From Chara braunii (lineage: Eukaryota > Streptophyta > Charophyceae > Charales > Characeae): DNA of 53,212 nucleotides. Both the position numbers and the translations under genes were made by a program. Below the pieces are notes generated by a model. It made no database searches. It was not told the DNA's origin and saw only the letters and a list, made by a program, of their open reading frames with translations. Where the stretch lies: assembly GCA_003427395.1 (NCBI GenBank), contig BFEA01000137.1, forward strand, positions 2,392,327 through 2,445,538. The letters run 5' to 3'. This document shows, in pieces, positions 1 through 9,598 of this stretch. How positions within the stretch are numbered: the first letter of the stretch is position 1; each line of letters starts with the position of its first letter.

Positions 1-84
1 CGGCCCGTTCACAAAAAAAAACACCAAATGAACGGCCGGTCATGTTCAAGTGACCGGTGCCGGTCACGTTCACGGATCCAACAC

Positions 85-897
85 TGCCTTGAAATGCCTC
101 CCAAGCAGGTAGTGTTTCCAGTGGTCTAGGGCCTGCCTGAGAGCGTAGAGTTCTCTCTTGTATGTTGATGCTGCAACTTTCTTTGAGGGCAGTCTGGTTG
201 ACATGAACTCTACGGGTCTGCAACCATTGCCACCACCTTGCTGCAAAACGGCGCCTATGCCATACTGGCTAGCATCTGTAGTGACGACAAATGGTAGTGA
301 CCGATCAGCGACTTTGAGGACAGGGTATTTTATTAAGGCCTTCTTTAATTTCTTGAAGGCCGAGGTGCAATCCTAGTCCCACTTTCAAATTGCTTCTTTC
401 TTCAGTAGTCTATGAAAGGGAGGAACAATCATAGAGAAGTAACTGTTCCGCACGAACTTCCGGTAGTAGTTAGCCAATCCTACGAATGATCGTAGCTGAG
501 TGAGCGTTCTCGGGGTTGGCCAGTCTCTACTAGATGCGTTCTTACTGTCCTCTGGTCGAATTTCGTCTCCGCATAATACGTGGCCTAAGTAAAGGATTTT
601 TGTATTGGCCCACTCGCACGTCTTTGCACTGACTTTAAAGTTAGACTCTCTTAACTTTTCTAAGTTTTCTGGAATCTTCCTCAGATGACCCTCATGCTCC
701 TCGAGGGTCTCGTTGAACACTAAAATGTCGTATAAATGTTCTACGACGAACCTATCTAACCATGGCCTTAATAAGTCGTTCATGCAACGCTGAAATGTGG
801 CCGGTGCATTTGTTAGTCCAGACGACATCACTATGAACTTGTAATGCCCATATCTTGTTCTGAACGCCGTCTTGTATTGATCGTCAAGATGAACTTC
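85..897 (-). pseudogene. Ty3/gypsy reverse transcriptase-RNase H fragment
   Basis: Read right to left, this encodes the second half of a gypsy reverse transcriptase (SGLTNAPATFQ motif, thumb region with LGHVL and LRSFVGLANYYRKF) and then RNase H (TTDASQYGIGAVLQQ, later TYKRELYALRQALDHW). The piece is dead. The catalytic YLDD box reads HLYD, so the first metal-binding Asp is Tyr. Two in-frame stops lie between RT and RNase H near 370-385. RT is cut on the right at 897 by a poly(T)/SINE-like insertion. RNase H runs out near 85, and no integrase follows before the window edge. The family is clear from its motifs; I cannot assign a clade. Confidence 0.88.
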
Positions 898-899
898 TA

Positions 900-1225
900 T
901 CTTTTTTTTTTTTTTTTTTTTTTCTTAAACGTCATTGACGGCCCATGACGGGGAGTAGAGGAGGTGTTGATAAGAGCAGTCACCCCCTCTACTCTCCCAG
1001 CTTGATAGATGGCTCCGTTCCATTGGTGAGGAGCTGCACCTGCTGGAAAACGGATCCAGCGTCCCTTTACATCATTAGGATTTGAAAAGACAAGGTACAA
1101 CTCGTGCTGGGAACCGAGCCCAACATCCCTTCTGATTAGATGATAGTGAGCATAAAGATAGGAAGAGATATGAAAGGATGAGGAGGTTTGGCTCTTGTGC
1201 CTCTTCACCTTGAAACGGGTGCCAG
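900..1225 (-). mobile_element. SINE-like element, family S1, copy 1
   Basis: This stretch starts with a poly(T) run (the poly(A) tail on the - strand). It shares a conserved core with 16143-16275, 23541-23700 and 47786-47980. The core reads GATAAGAGCAG, then CCATCTATTGGTGGGGAGC, then CACCTGCTGGAAA and CCAGCGTCCC. The - strand 3' end resembles GTTTAAG followed by A's. It splits the gypsy RT at 897. No protein is encoded; the small ORF here is incidental. I see no pol III boxes, so SINE is an inference from length, tail and copy number. Confidence 0.6.
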
Positions 1226-1326
1226 ATATGCATGTCCACCTAGCACTTCCACATACTTATCTGAGTGAGAGTTTAAAGAGTGAGAGCAAACCCTTCAAAA
1301 GGAGCACTTTAATGAACACTGGTACT

Positions 1327-1786
1327 TAGGGCGTCGTTCGACACTCCTCGGGGCATCCTCGGGCTCCGAGGATGAATCCTCGGAAAAGTTTAGGGTTTTT
1401 GTCGTCTTTGTTCCACTCATCCTCGGAGCATCAGTTTAGGACTCATCCTCGGAGCAATGTCAGAAAAATAAAAGTTAAAAAAAAAGAAAAAAAGTTGTGC
1501 TTCAGGCTTTCAGCCAATAGGGTGCCGCCACGATCAGAATTCTCGGTTGTAACGTCTCTCTACGTGCATGTCCTCTCCTCTCCGTAAAACACGGATCCTC
1601 GGGCTCCGAAGGACCTCGCGAGGTCCTTCGAGTTCGAGGACGATTTGGCTGGGAAATCCTCGGAGCCGAAGGACTTGTCCTTGGAGTGTTTTCACATTTT
1701 CATTTCCGATTTCATCTCCGAGGACAGGTCGAACGAAGACGAAATCCTCGGAATCGCGTCCCCGAGGAGTGTCGAACGATGCCCTT
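1327..1786. mobile_element. Nonautonomous DNA transposon with about 25-bp terminal inverted repeats
   Basis: The left end, AGGGCGTCGTTCGACACTCC, is matched by its inverse at 1761-1786 (GGAGTGTCGAACGATGCCCT) with one mismatch. The 460-bp interior is rich in CTCGGAGCCGAAGGAC-type repeats that are themselves palindromic. There is no coding capacity. A TIR that begins AGGG is compatible with a hAT-type MITE, but I could not identify an 8-bp target duplication. A similar end, GGGCCTCGTTCGACACC, occurs alone at 25987. Confidence 0.6.
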
Positions 1787-1894
1787 TTCTGAGTCAGGCA
1801 CACACCATGACTTGGGAACTACAGGTAGACCAAAAGGAGGAAAAAGGTCCGGAAATTCAGATAGTGGTCTCATTGGGATTATGAAATCAATGTT

Positions 1895-3190
1895 ACTTTA
1901 ACCATTGAAGAGTAAGCGGTAATTTCTTGGGAACACCACCTGAGCACACTCTTGTATTCCTTCCAATTTCATATGTCCCAACTTCCCTCCTTGGTCCCCT
2001 CCAAGCCAGTTCTGATTAAATGTCTTGATGTGTTGCTTAATGTCCTTTTCTGAATTCATAAATTTGAGTTTTTCCTTCAGGGACTCCCATCTGGTAGTAA
2101 TTTCTCGTTGGATTTGATGCTTAATGGTTTCTGCTAATTCGGGACCATCAAGCATGGCGCCTTCCATCTCATCAGTACACCTACTAGTCCATAATGCACA
2201 AATGACCGTTCTTCTTCCAATTGTAAATAGATTGGATGTGAAGTTATCCACTTGGATCGGGTTCAAGGTCTCGAGGAGAAGAGTTTTTCAATTCCATGGC
2301 CAGGGGAGGGATGTTTCTACATGGTTCCAAATCCTGTCTCACCAGCGCCATAGCCATACAAAACCTGGACATTGCAAGAAAATATGTTCTATAGTTTCTA
2401 GGATTAATTTGGAAGGGAAGGCTGATTTGCAGAACTTACATCAGGGTAGGGCTATTCCTTTTTGTTCGAGCGAGGTGCTGTCAGTAATCCAGTCATTAGT
2501 AGGGAAGCAGCGATGAGTGATTTGTCACTGCAGCGATGCCATTTTGGCAGGTCTATATTTGATGGAATGGAACCACTTAACTGGTCGCAACTCTTCTTTG
2601 CTTACATTTAGGTGTTTCATCCATCAATCTTCTATTTTATCCTTTATATTTACCATGGGACGAAGCATCCTATAAGTGGACTCGAATGACAGTGTGTGAA
2701 GCATCCTGCTGTGAGAGTGTCCTGTGGCTGTTGCAGAAGACCAGGACCAGCATACCGGATCTAAGGGGAGGTGGGAAATAGGAGTGTCCAGTTTATAGGC
2801 CAGCCATTTTTCCTTGATCGTTAGGACCCTGATCCTAAATAGTCTGTCATTCTTTAACCATCCGGTTTGCTGCTGTGGTCTTGACTTTAGGCATCCATCC
2901 TCTCCCAGATCAAATATAGACATCAAAATGTCTCCTGTAGTGCGGACTTCAACTACATTTCCCACCAATCCTGGTTGATCAGATATGGACACCCAATCGC
3001 TTGGGGTAAGAGTGGGTCCTTTTCTCATAATTCTTACCCATTCCAAGGGAACTATGTCAATTATTTGTTCTAGGGCTTCTTTCTGATGGTGGCAGTATCT
3101 TAGTCTTCCATGAAGAATCGACTGGTCTATCCAGTCTTTGTCCACAGTGTTCCAGATGTCCCTGATGCGTGTAACTTCATTTCTGATGAC
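1895..3190 (-). pseudogene. LINE fragment A: C-terminal part of the RT polyprotein with zinc-binding region
   Basis: Read from 3190 down to 1898, this matches the region after RT in plant LINEs. It has a WVRIMRKGPTLTP-like stretch, QQTGWLKNDRLFRIRVL, and a CxxC...HxxxxC zinc-binding module (CKFCKSAF then EHIFLQC) near 2380-2450. The ORF is broken by stops, for example at 2621-2623. RT is missing, so this is a 5'-truncated copy. It abuts gypsy integrase sequence at about 3195 on the same strand, so it probably inserted into that element. The reading frame ends at 1898 and the TIR element 1327-1786 follows. Confidence 0.75.
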
Positions 3191-3194
3191 ATCA

Positions 3195-3754
3195 ACAACT
3201 TAGATCCATACTGTTTCATAAAATTGCAAATTCTGGCTGGTAAACCGCGTGTCCCTATCACTAACTATGGACAGCTTCATGACATGCTCGCTTACCCAGA
3301 AATCAAAGAATTTTCCTATTACTAAATCTGTTCGTGCTTTTGCTGGTAGCGGAACAAAAACTGCATACTTACTAAATCGATCTACTATGACCATGACTGG
3401 ACTTTTGCCATGCCTACTTCTGACCCTTGAAACTGACTCTCCGGGTCCTAATGGAATAGGCAGGGGTCTGAGAAGGCCTAATGGTGCTCTAGTCGTCGTC
3501 TTATTGCGCTGGCAAACTTTGCAGCTGCTCACATATTCTATGCAGTCCGCTTTCATGCATGGTCACGTGTAAGACATCATTAAGTTAGCTAAAGTCTTTT
3601 GCCATTCGAAGTGCCCCTCCGTATCATGGCATTCCCCTCGGATCAAACTACGGATCTCTTCACTATTGGGGACGCACAGTCTGTCAACGACATTGGTCTT
3701 CTCAAACAGTAACCCGTTCGTGGTTCGGTAGTGTGGCTCACTATCTGGGCCTTT

Positions 3755-3756
<2 letters not shown>
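3195..3756 (-). pseudogene. Ty3/gypsy integrase fragment
   Basis: The - strand carries the H2C2 zinc-binding region of a gypsy integrase (HDTEGHFEWQKT, then CKVCQRNKTTT) and part of the core (VMVIVDRFSKYAVFVPLP, then VSDRDTRFTSQ with the second catalytic Asp). The stretch that should hold the first catalytic Asp is scrambled, reading GESVSRVRSRHGK. The core stops before the catalytic Glu, where LINE fragment A begins. A break also separates the HHCC part from the core near 3560. It lies on the wrong side of the RT fragment at 85-897 to belong to it, so it is probably from another copy. Confidence 0.8.

Positions 3757-3794
<38 letters not shown>
3757..3794. repeat. Poly(T) tract, 38 nt
   Basis: An uninterrupted T run marks the end of the gypsy integrase homology. 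No target-site duplication is evident here, unlike the poly(A) insertions listed elsewhere. Other long A/T runs without a clear duplication are at 15490-15517, 17929-17957, 20600-20620, 41415-41457, 43619-43647, 44106-44131 and 47449-47475. Confidence 0.9.
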
Positions 3795-3796
<2 letters not shown>

Positions 3797-3984
3797 GCTG
3801 GGGCTGCCTGGGCCCATGCCCGACTGGTCACCCGGTCGCCAAACCGAGCGTGATGTTGGGACCTGGGCGCCCAGGATATCTCCCTAGCTTTTTTAATGTA
3901 TTTACAATTTAGTAATTACTATTTAATAGGTTGTCATTTTTATTTTTTCTGTTTCTTCTTTTTAAAGGCCAATTCTTTAAGCCC

Positions 3985-4185
3985 AACCTACCCATTCAAT
4001 TACCTGTCGAATCTGGACAGGACGGGCTTTCATGCCTTTTTTATTGTCATTATAGTATTACGGGGAACCTGTAGCAGCCACATCCGTGCTCAAGCCTCCA
4101 AAGAGGGAACATGTGGGAGCTGCACCCACCAGCAGGTGGGCGATACCGGCCAGGGGTCATGTTCGGTGGTGTGGGACAAAAAAGA
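3985..4185 (-). mobile_element. tRNA-related SINE (family S2), 3' portion
   Basis: On the - strand this aligns with the 3' half of the element at 21541-22000. It shares ACCCCTGGCCGGTATCG, GGTGGGTGCAGCTCCC, CATGTTCCCTC, CCGTAATACTATAATGAC and AATAAAAAAGGC, followed by a short hairpin tail (CCTGTCCAGATTCGACAGG). The tRNA-like head is missing here. Relative to the other copy, about 28 nt are inserted next to CCGTAATACT. It is noncoding. Confidence 0.7.
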
Positions 4186-4240
4186 AAAAGAAAAGGAGTT
4201 TTTTTTTTTTTTTTTTGAGCTAGAAGATTTTCAATTCTGG

Positions 4241-4288
4241 TAATCTTGATTAATGTGTGTCATCCTCACACAGGCCGCATGGATATCT
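4241..4288 (-). pseudogene. Degenerate U6 snRNA-like fragment
   Basis: The - strand reads AAGATATCCATGCGGCCTG, then AGGATGACACACAT, which resembles the central and 3' part of U6 (AAGATTAGCATGGCCCCTG...AGGATGACACGCAT) with many substitutions. A T/A-rich run lies next to it at 4289-4320. The similarity is imperfect, so this could be chance, but three better U6 fragments and one near-complete copy occur in the same window. Confidence 0.4.
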
Positions 4289-4320
4289 TTTTTTTTTCTT
4301 TTTTTTTAATATTTTATTTT

Positions 4321-5023
4321 ACCGAACAATGTCTTTATAAAAGCCGGGAACCGCGCCCGGCATCCCTTACCAAATTAGGTGGGGCCCTCAGTGGGCAAGG
4401 CATCACCGGCTAAGCACATCGAGGGCACCACTAGATTTCACCCCACGGCCAACTCCACAGCCCCAACAACTTAAAAGTCTGCGAAAATTGCCATCAAAAT
4501 CTAAGTTCATCACCAAGAAACTCTAATCACAACAGTCGTGGCAACCTAATTTAGTGACCCAAATTCCACTGAGTCCCTTTTTTTTTCTTTTCTTAAGGGT
4601 GACTTCCTCAAGGGTGGGTAAAGAAAAGCACAGGACGTAGGCTACACCTGCAGCTGTGAAGCAGTAGTAGTAGCAGAGATGCAGGTGTAGTGTACGTCTT
4701 GTGCTGTGACGTACCTCTGTGACTCTGTGTTTATTGCGGTTTGTACTTCTAATGAGACGAGTAGTACTTGACGTGAGAAATGCAACATTGGTATCTACTA
4801 CATCTAGTATGCAATAGACTTGCCAGTGAGGATGTACGAGGTGGAGACACTGTCAGTGACTGTCGGAGTTTCAGACATTTCATGACCAGGTTGTCTGCAC
4901 TGACTCTTCTCATTATGATAGTCTTCGGTGATTGGACTGATCAGGTGACTTGTGAGGTGATACAAAAACATACGGTGGTTTTTCTTTTGGAATAAATTTC
5001 GGTTTGTCATGAATGGCCTGCAG
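4321..5023. other. Probable intron sequence upstream of the first visible EGT1 exon
   Basis: No EgtD-like coding sequence is visible here on the + strand. The start (4341-4375) holds a CCGGGAACCGCGCCCGGCATCCC segment seen in variants near 1111 and 49640, so it is repeat-derived. A palindromic stretch (ACACCTGCAGCT ... TGCAGGTGTAG) lies near 4650-4690. A splice acceptor, CCTGCAG, ends at 5023. Confidence 0.5.
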
Positions 5024-5188
5024 ATGATCTTGTGTGTCGATTACTGGAAAGACACCAGCACTCTCTACAATGCATATAAAGATCCCAAAGGTGTCACTGA
5101 GGCGTTTATCAAGAACGGCATGAGGCATGCCTTGTCATCCTTGGGGTATGAGGTGACCAATGAAGAAGAGGCACAGTGGGGGTATGAG
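5024..5188 (+). CDS. EGT1: EGT1-like ergothioneine synthase, EgtD domain exon (first one visible)
   Basis: This 165-nt, phase-0 exon of 55 codons lies between acceptor ...CCTGCAG and donor GTGAGT. It encodes the piece of the histidine N-alpha-methyltransferase (EgtD) domain that follows the nucleotide-binding core: MILCVDYWKDTSTLYNAY then DPKGVTEAFIKNGMRHAL. This matches the family pattern of a strand with D..KD, followed by AY.D..GVT..F. EgtD trimethylates histidine to hercynine with SAM. Earlier exons (EYYPTRTE and ELGSG regions in known EgtD) are not in the 5 kb upstream, so the gene is cut by the window or has a long intron. The ATG at 5024 is internal, not the start. Confidence 0.88.
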
Positions 5189-5286
5189 GTGAGTGACATT
5201 ACATCATCATTACGACGTGAAAGAATGAGGTCATTCATTCTTGCAGAGCGTTCGAATACTGAGATGCTTTCAATTTGTTGTTTTCC

Positions 5287-5341
<55 letters not shown>

Positions 5342-5511
5342 CCTTTTTGTGTGTGTGCATAGCAGGCATAAAAGTGAAGGAAACAAGGAAACAAGTTCTT
5401 TTTCGATGATTTTGGCAAAGACGAGACTTGAGAGTCGAAGGTTGGAAACACTTGCAAGCATGAGTGTCACTGATACCTGTTGCCTGGCTTCTCGGTCTTC
5501 TTGATTGGCAG
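5189..5511 (+). other. EGT1 intron, 323 bp, with (CT)n microsatellite
   Basis: It begins GTGAGTGAC and ends TTGATTGGCAG. A pure (TC)n run of about 48 nt at 5291-5339 occupies the middle. Removing the intron joins WGYE to VVTNEQ without changing frame. Confidence 0.85.
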
Positions 5512-5873
5512 GTGGTCACAAACGAGCAGTTGCGCTGTGTTGAGATGTATATCCGGTTTCCAGTAGGCCTTACAGGCAGCAGCCCCCAACTTGAAGAGTG
5601 TGGTTTTTCTGTGAGTATTGCACCCCAAGAGAGAGTGCTGATGGAGATATCACGCAAGTTCACTCTCGACGATGTCCATTTCCTTGCATGCTCTTCCCGT
5701 ATGCTGGTCCAGAAGTCGTGGGGTACGTCTGCTTACGGCATCCACGCCATGCTCACCGCACACGAGGCAATGAGGAGGAGCTGGGCAGACACCGATGACT
5801 TCTTCTTTCGGCGACTCTTCTGCGATTGGCATGATAAGCCAATCGACTGGCGCCATCCCTTTGTCTTCTATTA
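5512..5873 (+). CDS. EGT1: EGT1-like ergothioneine synthase, EgtD C-terminus to DinB_2 start
   Basis: This 362-nt exon starts in phase 0 after TTGGCAG and ends two bases into a codon before donor GTAAGT. Its first third finishes the EgtD domain (EQLRCVEMYIRF, then QERVLMEISRKFTLDDV, matching the family's E.S.K[FY]...V motif and the following W). The rest begins the EgtB part, the DinB_2 four-helix domain: RRSWADTDDFFFRRLF, then KPIDWRHPFVFY. The split codon TA+T completes FYYGHT, whose His is the first of the three iron ligands of EgtB. The direct EgtD-to-EgtB transition in one exon is the main evidence for an Egt1-type fusion. Confidence 0.92.
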
Positions 5874-6012
5874 GTAAGTGCTCACATACTACTCACATAG
5901 TACTACTCGAGTGCATCATCATCCAACAATCAGACTGAGTACTCTATGTTTTGTATCAATATGCCGTTGATCTTCGAAACCCTCTCCTCATGTTTTGTAT
6001 TACTATGTCCTT

Positions 6013-6057
6013 GATCTGCGACAAAAAAAAAAAAAAAAAAAAAAAAAGATCTGCGAC
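6013..6057 (+). mobile_element. Poly(A)-only insertion with target-site duplication
   Basis: The 10-bp sequence GATCTGCGAC occurs at 6013-6022 and again at 6048-6057, separated only by 25 A's. A neighbouring near-repeat of the locus at 5948-5995 (TGTTTTGTAT...TTGATCTTCG...ACCCTC) lacks the A run and so serves as an approximate empty site. This has the structure of a retrotransposition event with no cargo beyond the tail. Confidence 0.8.
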
Positions 6058-7036
6058 ACCCTCCTTTCCCCGCTGGAGAAATTTCATGATTGTGGCCACT
6101 GATCCATCAAACTTGTGCCACTCATATTACTAAGAAAAAAACACGCGTAATCCGAATGCATGCACCGCACGTACGAGGAATAAGCACCTGTACCAGGAAT
6201 AAACCACTTGAGCAGGTACTACCAATAACCCACAAGCATTATGAGTACTGGACCACGAGGAGTAGGAAGAGACCACCGGTACTATGAGGTCCTCGATTGC
6301 AGGGTCTGCATTGATTCCAGAAGAGAGTGCAAAACAGGAAGTGTTTTTGTGTTCGCAGGGGCGAGAGAGAGTAGGGGAAGAGGAGAGGAGGAGAGGAGGA
6401 GAGGAGGAAACGACATGCGGCATGTCCAAATGTGCGCAGGCCGAGTGTAATTTTCTGTACTCGATGACATCGGCAGAGGCGGAACGAGTACCGAAAAGAA
6501 TCTCATTCGAACTTGTCACGGCAGAGGATTAACAGGTCTAACACAACGTAATGCTTCTTGACTGATCTCGGGAAGGAGAACGCACGATCGGTGGTGAGAC
6601 GAGGACCAGAAGTAGAGTGGGAAGGAGTAGGCACTTGAGAGAAAACCAGTACTGAGGATGGATCTTCTGAGATGTCCTTCGCCTGAGAGGACCACACAGC
6701 AAGGGGATGCTGGGATGATCGGTGGTCTTCTAGTACTCTTGCACATTTGTCCTCGATCAGAGTAGAGCCTTGCATAATGTGCTTTTTTTTTGTTTTGTTT
6801 TGTTTTTAAAGAAAACACATTGCTTTATTATAAATGCAAAAGGAGGCCGGGAATCCCTTCACATCTCAACCCGGAATGAAGCAGTGCCCCATGCTTCACT
6901 ATCTCAGCCTGCCTATCCTAGCCCAAAGAGTGGACTAGACTAGCAATGCTACAATTCCCAAAAAAAGGGGGAAAATACTAATTAGAGACTGGACTAACAC
7001 TGCTGTCAATCGCCACAGAGGCTCTTAGCTTCGACT

Positions 7037-7164
7037 ACGCAGGGCATCTTTTGCTTTTTTTTATTTTTTATATGCGTGTCATCCTTGCGCAGGGGCCATG
7101 CTAATCTTCTCTGTGTCGTTCCAATTTTAACGGATGTCCCGAAGGACGCAGGGCATCTTTTGCT
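7037..7164 (-). pseudogene. U6 snRNA retropseudogene with 19-bp target-site duplication
   Basis: On the - strand, positions 7147 down to 7072 match U6 from its exact 5' end (GTCCTTCGGGACATCCG) through TTAGCATGG and CCCCTGCGCAAGGATGAC, ending at CGCAT. An A-rich tail (7056-7071) follows. The whole is bracketed by perfect 19-bp copies of ACGCAGGGCATCTTTTGCT at 7037-7055 and 7146-7164. The last 25 or so nucleotides of U6 are replaced by the A tail. Perfect duplication plus tail indicates LINE-type target-primed insertion. Confidence 0.92.
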
Positions 7165-8108
7165 ATTGAGGAAGGCAACCAAATCCTGAGGCGCATATGC
7201 TGCCGCTTTCCTTAAACCCTAAACCCTACTGTTCCCTCTGTTATAGATACCAACTCCCTATTTTCTTAAACCGCCTGCTCTTTTGATCGTACTATGCTGA
7301 GTTTATATCCGCTAAGCTGTTCTGTGAGCGCGCCGTTTCTTTTTCTTTTTCCTTTTTTTCTTCCTTTTTTTTTTCTTTTTCTTTTTTTGATGAGCTAATT
7401 TTCAACATGAACTATAATTATGTTGTTTTTTTCCTAGTTATGCAATCACCCCAGAGATGAGACCTACAATACCAAACTGAATTTAAAAAACACCACTCAC
7501 ATCATAGATCCATTTCGGGCCAATTACGTTCTTGAATGGAGAAAACAGGATTGATTGACATCTGTATTTCTATTTGATCTTCTTCTTTTTTCTGGCTGCG
7601 TATCCACTCTCGCGGCGCCCACTATCACTTTCAGCAAGTTTCAGGCCCTTGGGGCTACTTGCCTTTTGCAAGCCAAGGGCCTTGAAATTCTTGGGCACAT
7701 GGAAGTATTCAAAATAATAATTTAAATTTTATTATTATGTACTAAATTACTAAATTAGTAAATTTAGTAAATTATCCTTCTTTTTCTTCCGACTGCATAC
7801 GCACCCTGCCCATTGCTGCCTTGCTTGGGCCATGCGAGGCGAGGAGCTCGAGTAACCACTCAGCAGAAAAAGATCGATTTTGTATTCAATTTTTTTCCCT
7901 ACCGCATACATGCCCTGCATTGTCACTATCATTGAATTTATTGCTGCCCCGAACCAACCTCTTCCTTTCCTCTCCTCCTCTACTATTTTCCTCCACTGTC
8001 CTTTCTCTCCTCTCCTTCACCTTTCTCTCCCAAGGACATAATCACGTAGAGGATCCACCCAATGGCATATGGTGGTCATCAGTTATGGCAAGTGCATGTC
8101 CATTGACT

Positions 8109-8197
8109 TACGTTGTCTGTCTGTCAGTCTGCTCGTCCATCGATCTGCTCGTGGTCTGTCTGTCAGTCTGTCTGTCTGTCTGTCTGTTCTGTCTGCC

Positions 8198-8260
<63 letters not shown>

Positions 8261-8631
8261 TCTGTCTGTACGTCTATTCTGTCTGTACGTCGGTTCTGTT
8301 TGTCTATCTGTCTGTCTGTCTGTTCTGTCTGTACGTCTATTCTGTCTGTACGTCGGTTCTGTTTGTCTATCTGTCTGTCTGTTCTGTCTGTCTGTCTGTC
8401 TGTTCTGTCTGTCTATATGTCTGCCCGTTTGTCTGTCAGTTCTGTCTGCCTGTCTGCCTGTCTGCCTGTCTGTCTGTTTGGCTGGCTGGCTGGCTGGCTG
8501 TATGTCTATTATGTCTCTTTGTCGTCGCTGTTTGTCTATCTGTCTGCCTGTCTGTCTGTTTGGCTGGCTGGCTGGCTGGCTGGCTGTCTGTTCTGTCTGT
8601 ATGTCTATTCTGTCTATTTGCCGTCGCTGTT

Positions 8632-8684
<53 letters not shown>

Positions 8685-8765
8685 GGTCCGTCTGTCTATC
8701 TCTCTTCTCATTTGTCTGTCTGTCTGTTGGTCTGTCTCTCTATCTGCCGGTTTGTCTGTCTATCT
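8109..8765. repeat. (TCTG)n tetranucleotide satellite, about 650 bp
   Basis: Degenerate (CTGT)n forms higher-order variants, such as TTCTGTCTGTACGTCTA units and GGCTGGCTGGCTGG blocks repeated near 8490 and 8565. All three + frames stay open, giving Cys/Leu/Ser/Val-rich ORFs that have no features of a protein; I treat them as artefacts. Confidence 0.95.
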
Positions 8766-9171
8766 AAGATAGCAAGGCTGGTGAGGACCATGATAATGGC
8801 CAGGATGGTGGTGATGGTGATTGTGTGGAAGCTGGCATTGATCAAGAGTGGCATTTCTTTCTTTTATATATTTCTTTTAAAAAAAAAAAAAAGCCTTATG
8901 GTTCTGGCTCCTTGTCCATTCTGGGGAGCATCAGTCCGGTTCCTATTCCACCGGCAAGTCAAAATCTTACATGGAAAACTGACACACGCTCCTCTCCATT
9001 ATCATGGTGGAAAGTCCCGAAGGACGGCATTGAGTACTTCCTACAGGAAGGATATATCACCCTTCCCCCCCCTGCCTAAGCTGGCCTCATTAGACTACTC
9101 GTCTCAGGTTGTTGCTCTATTCTACTATTCCATTTTCTAATCGAATGCTACTGTGACCTATTGTTGAGAGC

Positions 9172-9336
9172 TACCTTCTTTCCCCGAATACGAACGTACG
9201 GTCATTATAGCTGTATCTAGACTGAATGATGCCTCACATACAGCTATAAAGACCGTACGTTATAGCTGTATCTAGACTGAAAGATGCCTCACATACAGCT
9301 ATAAAGACCGTACGTTGTATTCGGGGGAAGAAGGTA
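9172..9336. mobile_element. MITE family C, copy 1 (with internal duplication)
   Basis: The terminal inverted repeats read TACCTTCTTTCCCCGAATAC on the left and GTATTCGGGGGAAGAAGGTA on the right. The interior contains GTACGGTC, TATAGCTGTATCTAGACTGAA and GATGCCTCACATACAGCTATA, and the latter block is duplicated in tandem. The flanking TA fits a TA target, as in mariner-type elements. It is noncoding. Confidence 0.75.
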
Positions 9337-9489
9337 GTTCTAACTTGTACCTCTCAGTTGTTTGGCTGTCGACTTTGTATGAAGACCTGGCTTCGTTAGC
9401 TATCATTCTTTTTCCCTATTCTCCATGTATTGCCTGTCTTGTCGCTCTTTGACCGCTTTTGTTGTCATCCCCTAAACCCTAAGCCCTGC

Positions 9490-9598
9490 CGTTGTCACCC
9501 GAATAGAACGCCCGGTAATTATCGCGGTATCTGGACTGGAAGTTGCCCCAAATACTGCTATAATGACCGGCGGACGTTCTATTCGGGTGAAGACAGTA
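9490..9598. mobile_element. MITE family C, copy 2
   Basis: A 109-bp palindromic element has ends TCACCCGAATAGAACG and CGTTCTATTCGGGTGA followed by AGACAGTA. The interior GCGGTATCTGGACTGG...CCAAATACTGCTATA resembles copy 1 in arrangement. The left terminus is slightly degraded. Confidence 0.7.

Noticed and set aside
3110-3572. + strand ORFs over the integrase/LINE junction
   Set aside because: They are antisense shadows of the gypsy integrase and LINE sequence.
3757-3794. Poly(T) at 3757 as another insertion with target duplication
   Set aside because: No matching flanks; CTGGGCC near both sides is too short and offset.
4780-4995. ORF just upstream of the first visible EGT1 exon as an earlier exon
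   Set aside because: No EgtD-like motif, and the acceptor at 5023 places it in an intron.
7210-7230. CCCTAAA telomere-type repeats (also 9472 and 38315)
   Set aside because: Only two units or fewer each; too short to mark a telomere or interstitial array.
8109-8765. CRISPR-like regular repeats
   Set aside because: Repeats are simple microsatellite units without unique spacers, and the context is eukaryotic.
7821-9140. 439-codon + strand ORF rich in Cys, Leu, Ser and Val
   Set aside because: It is the translation of the (TCTG)n satellite; all three frames are open and no domain is present.
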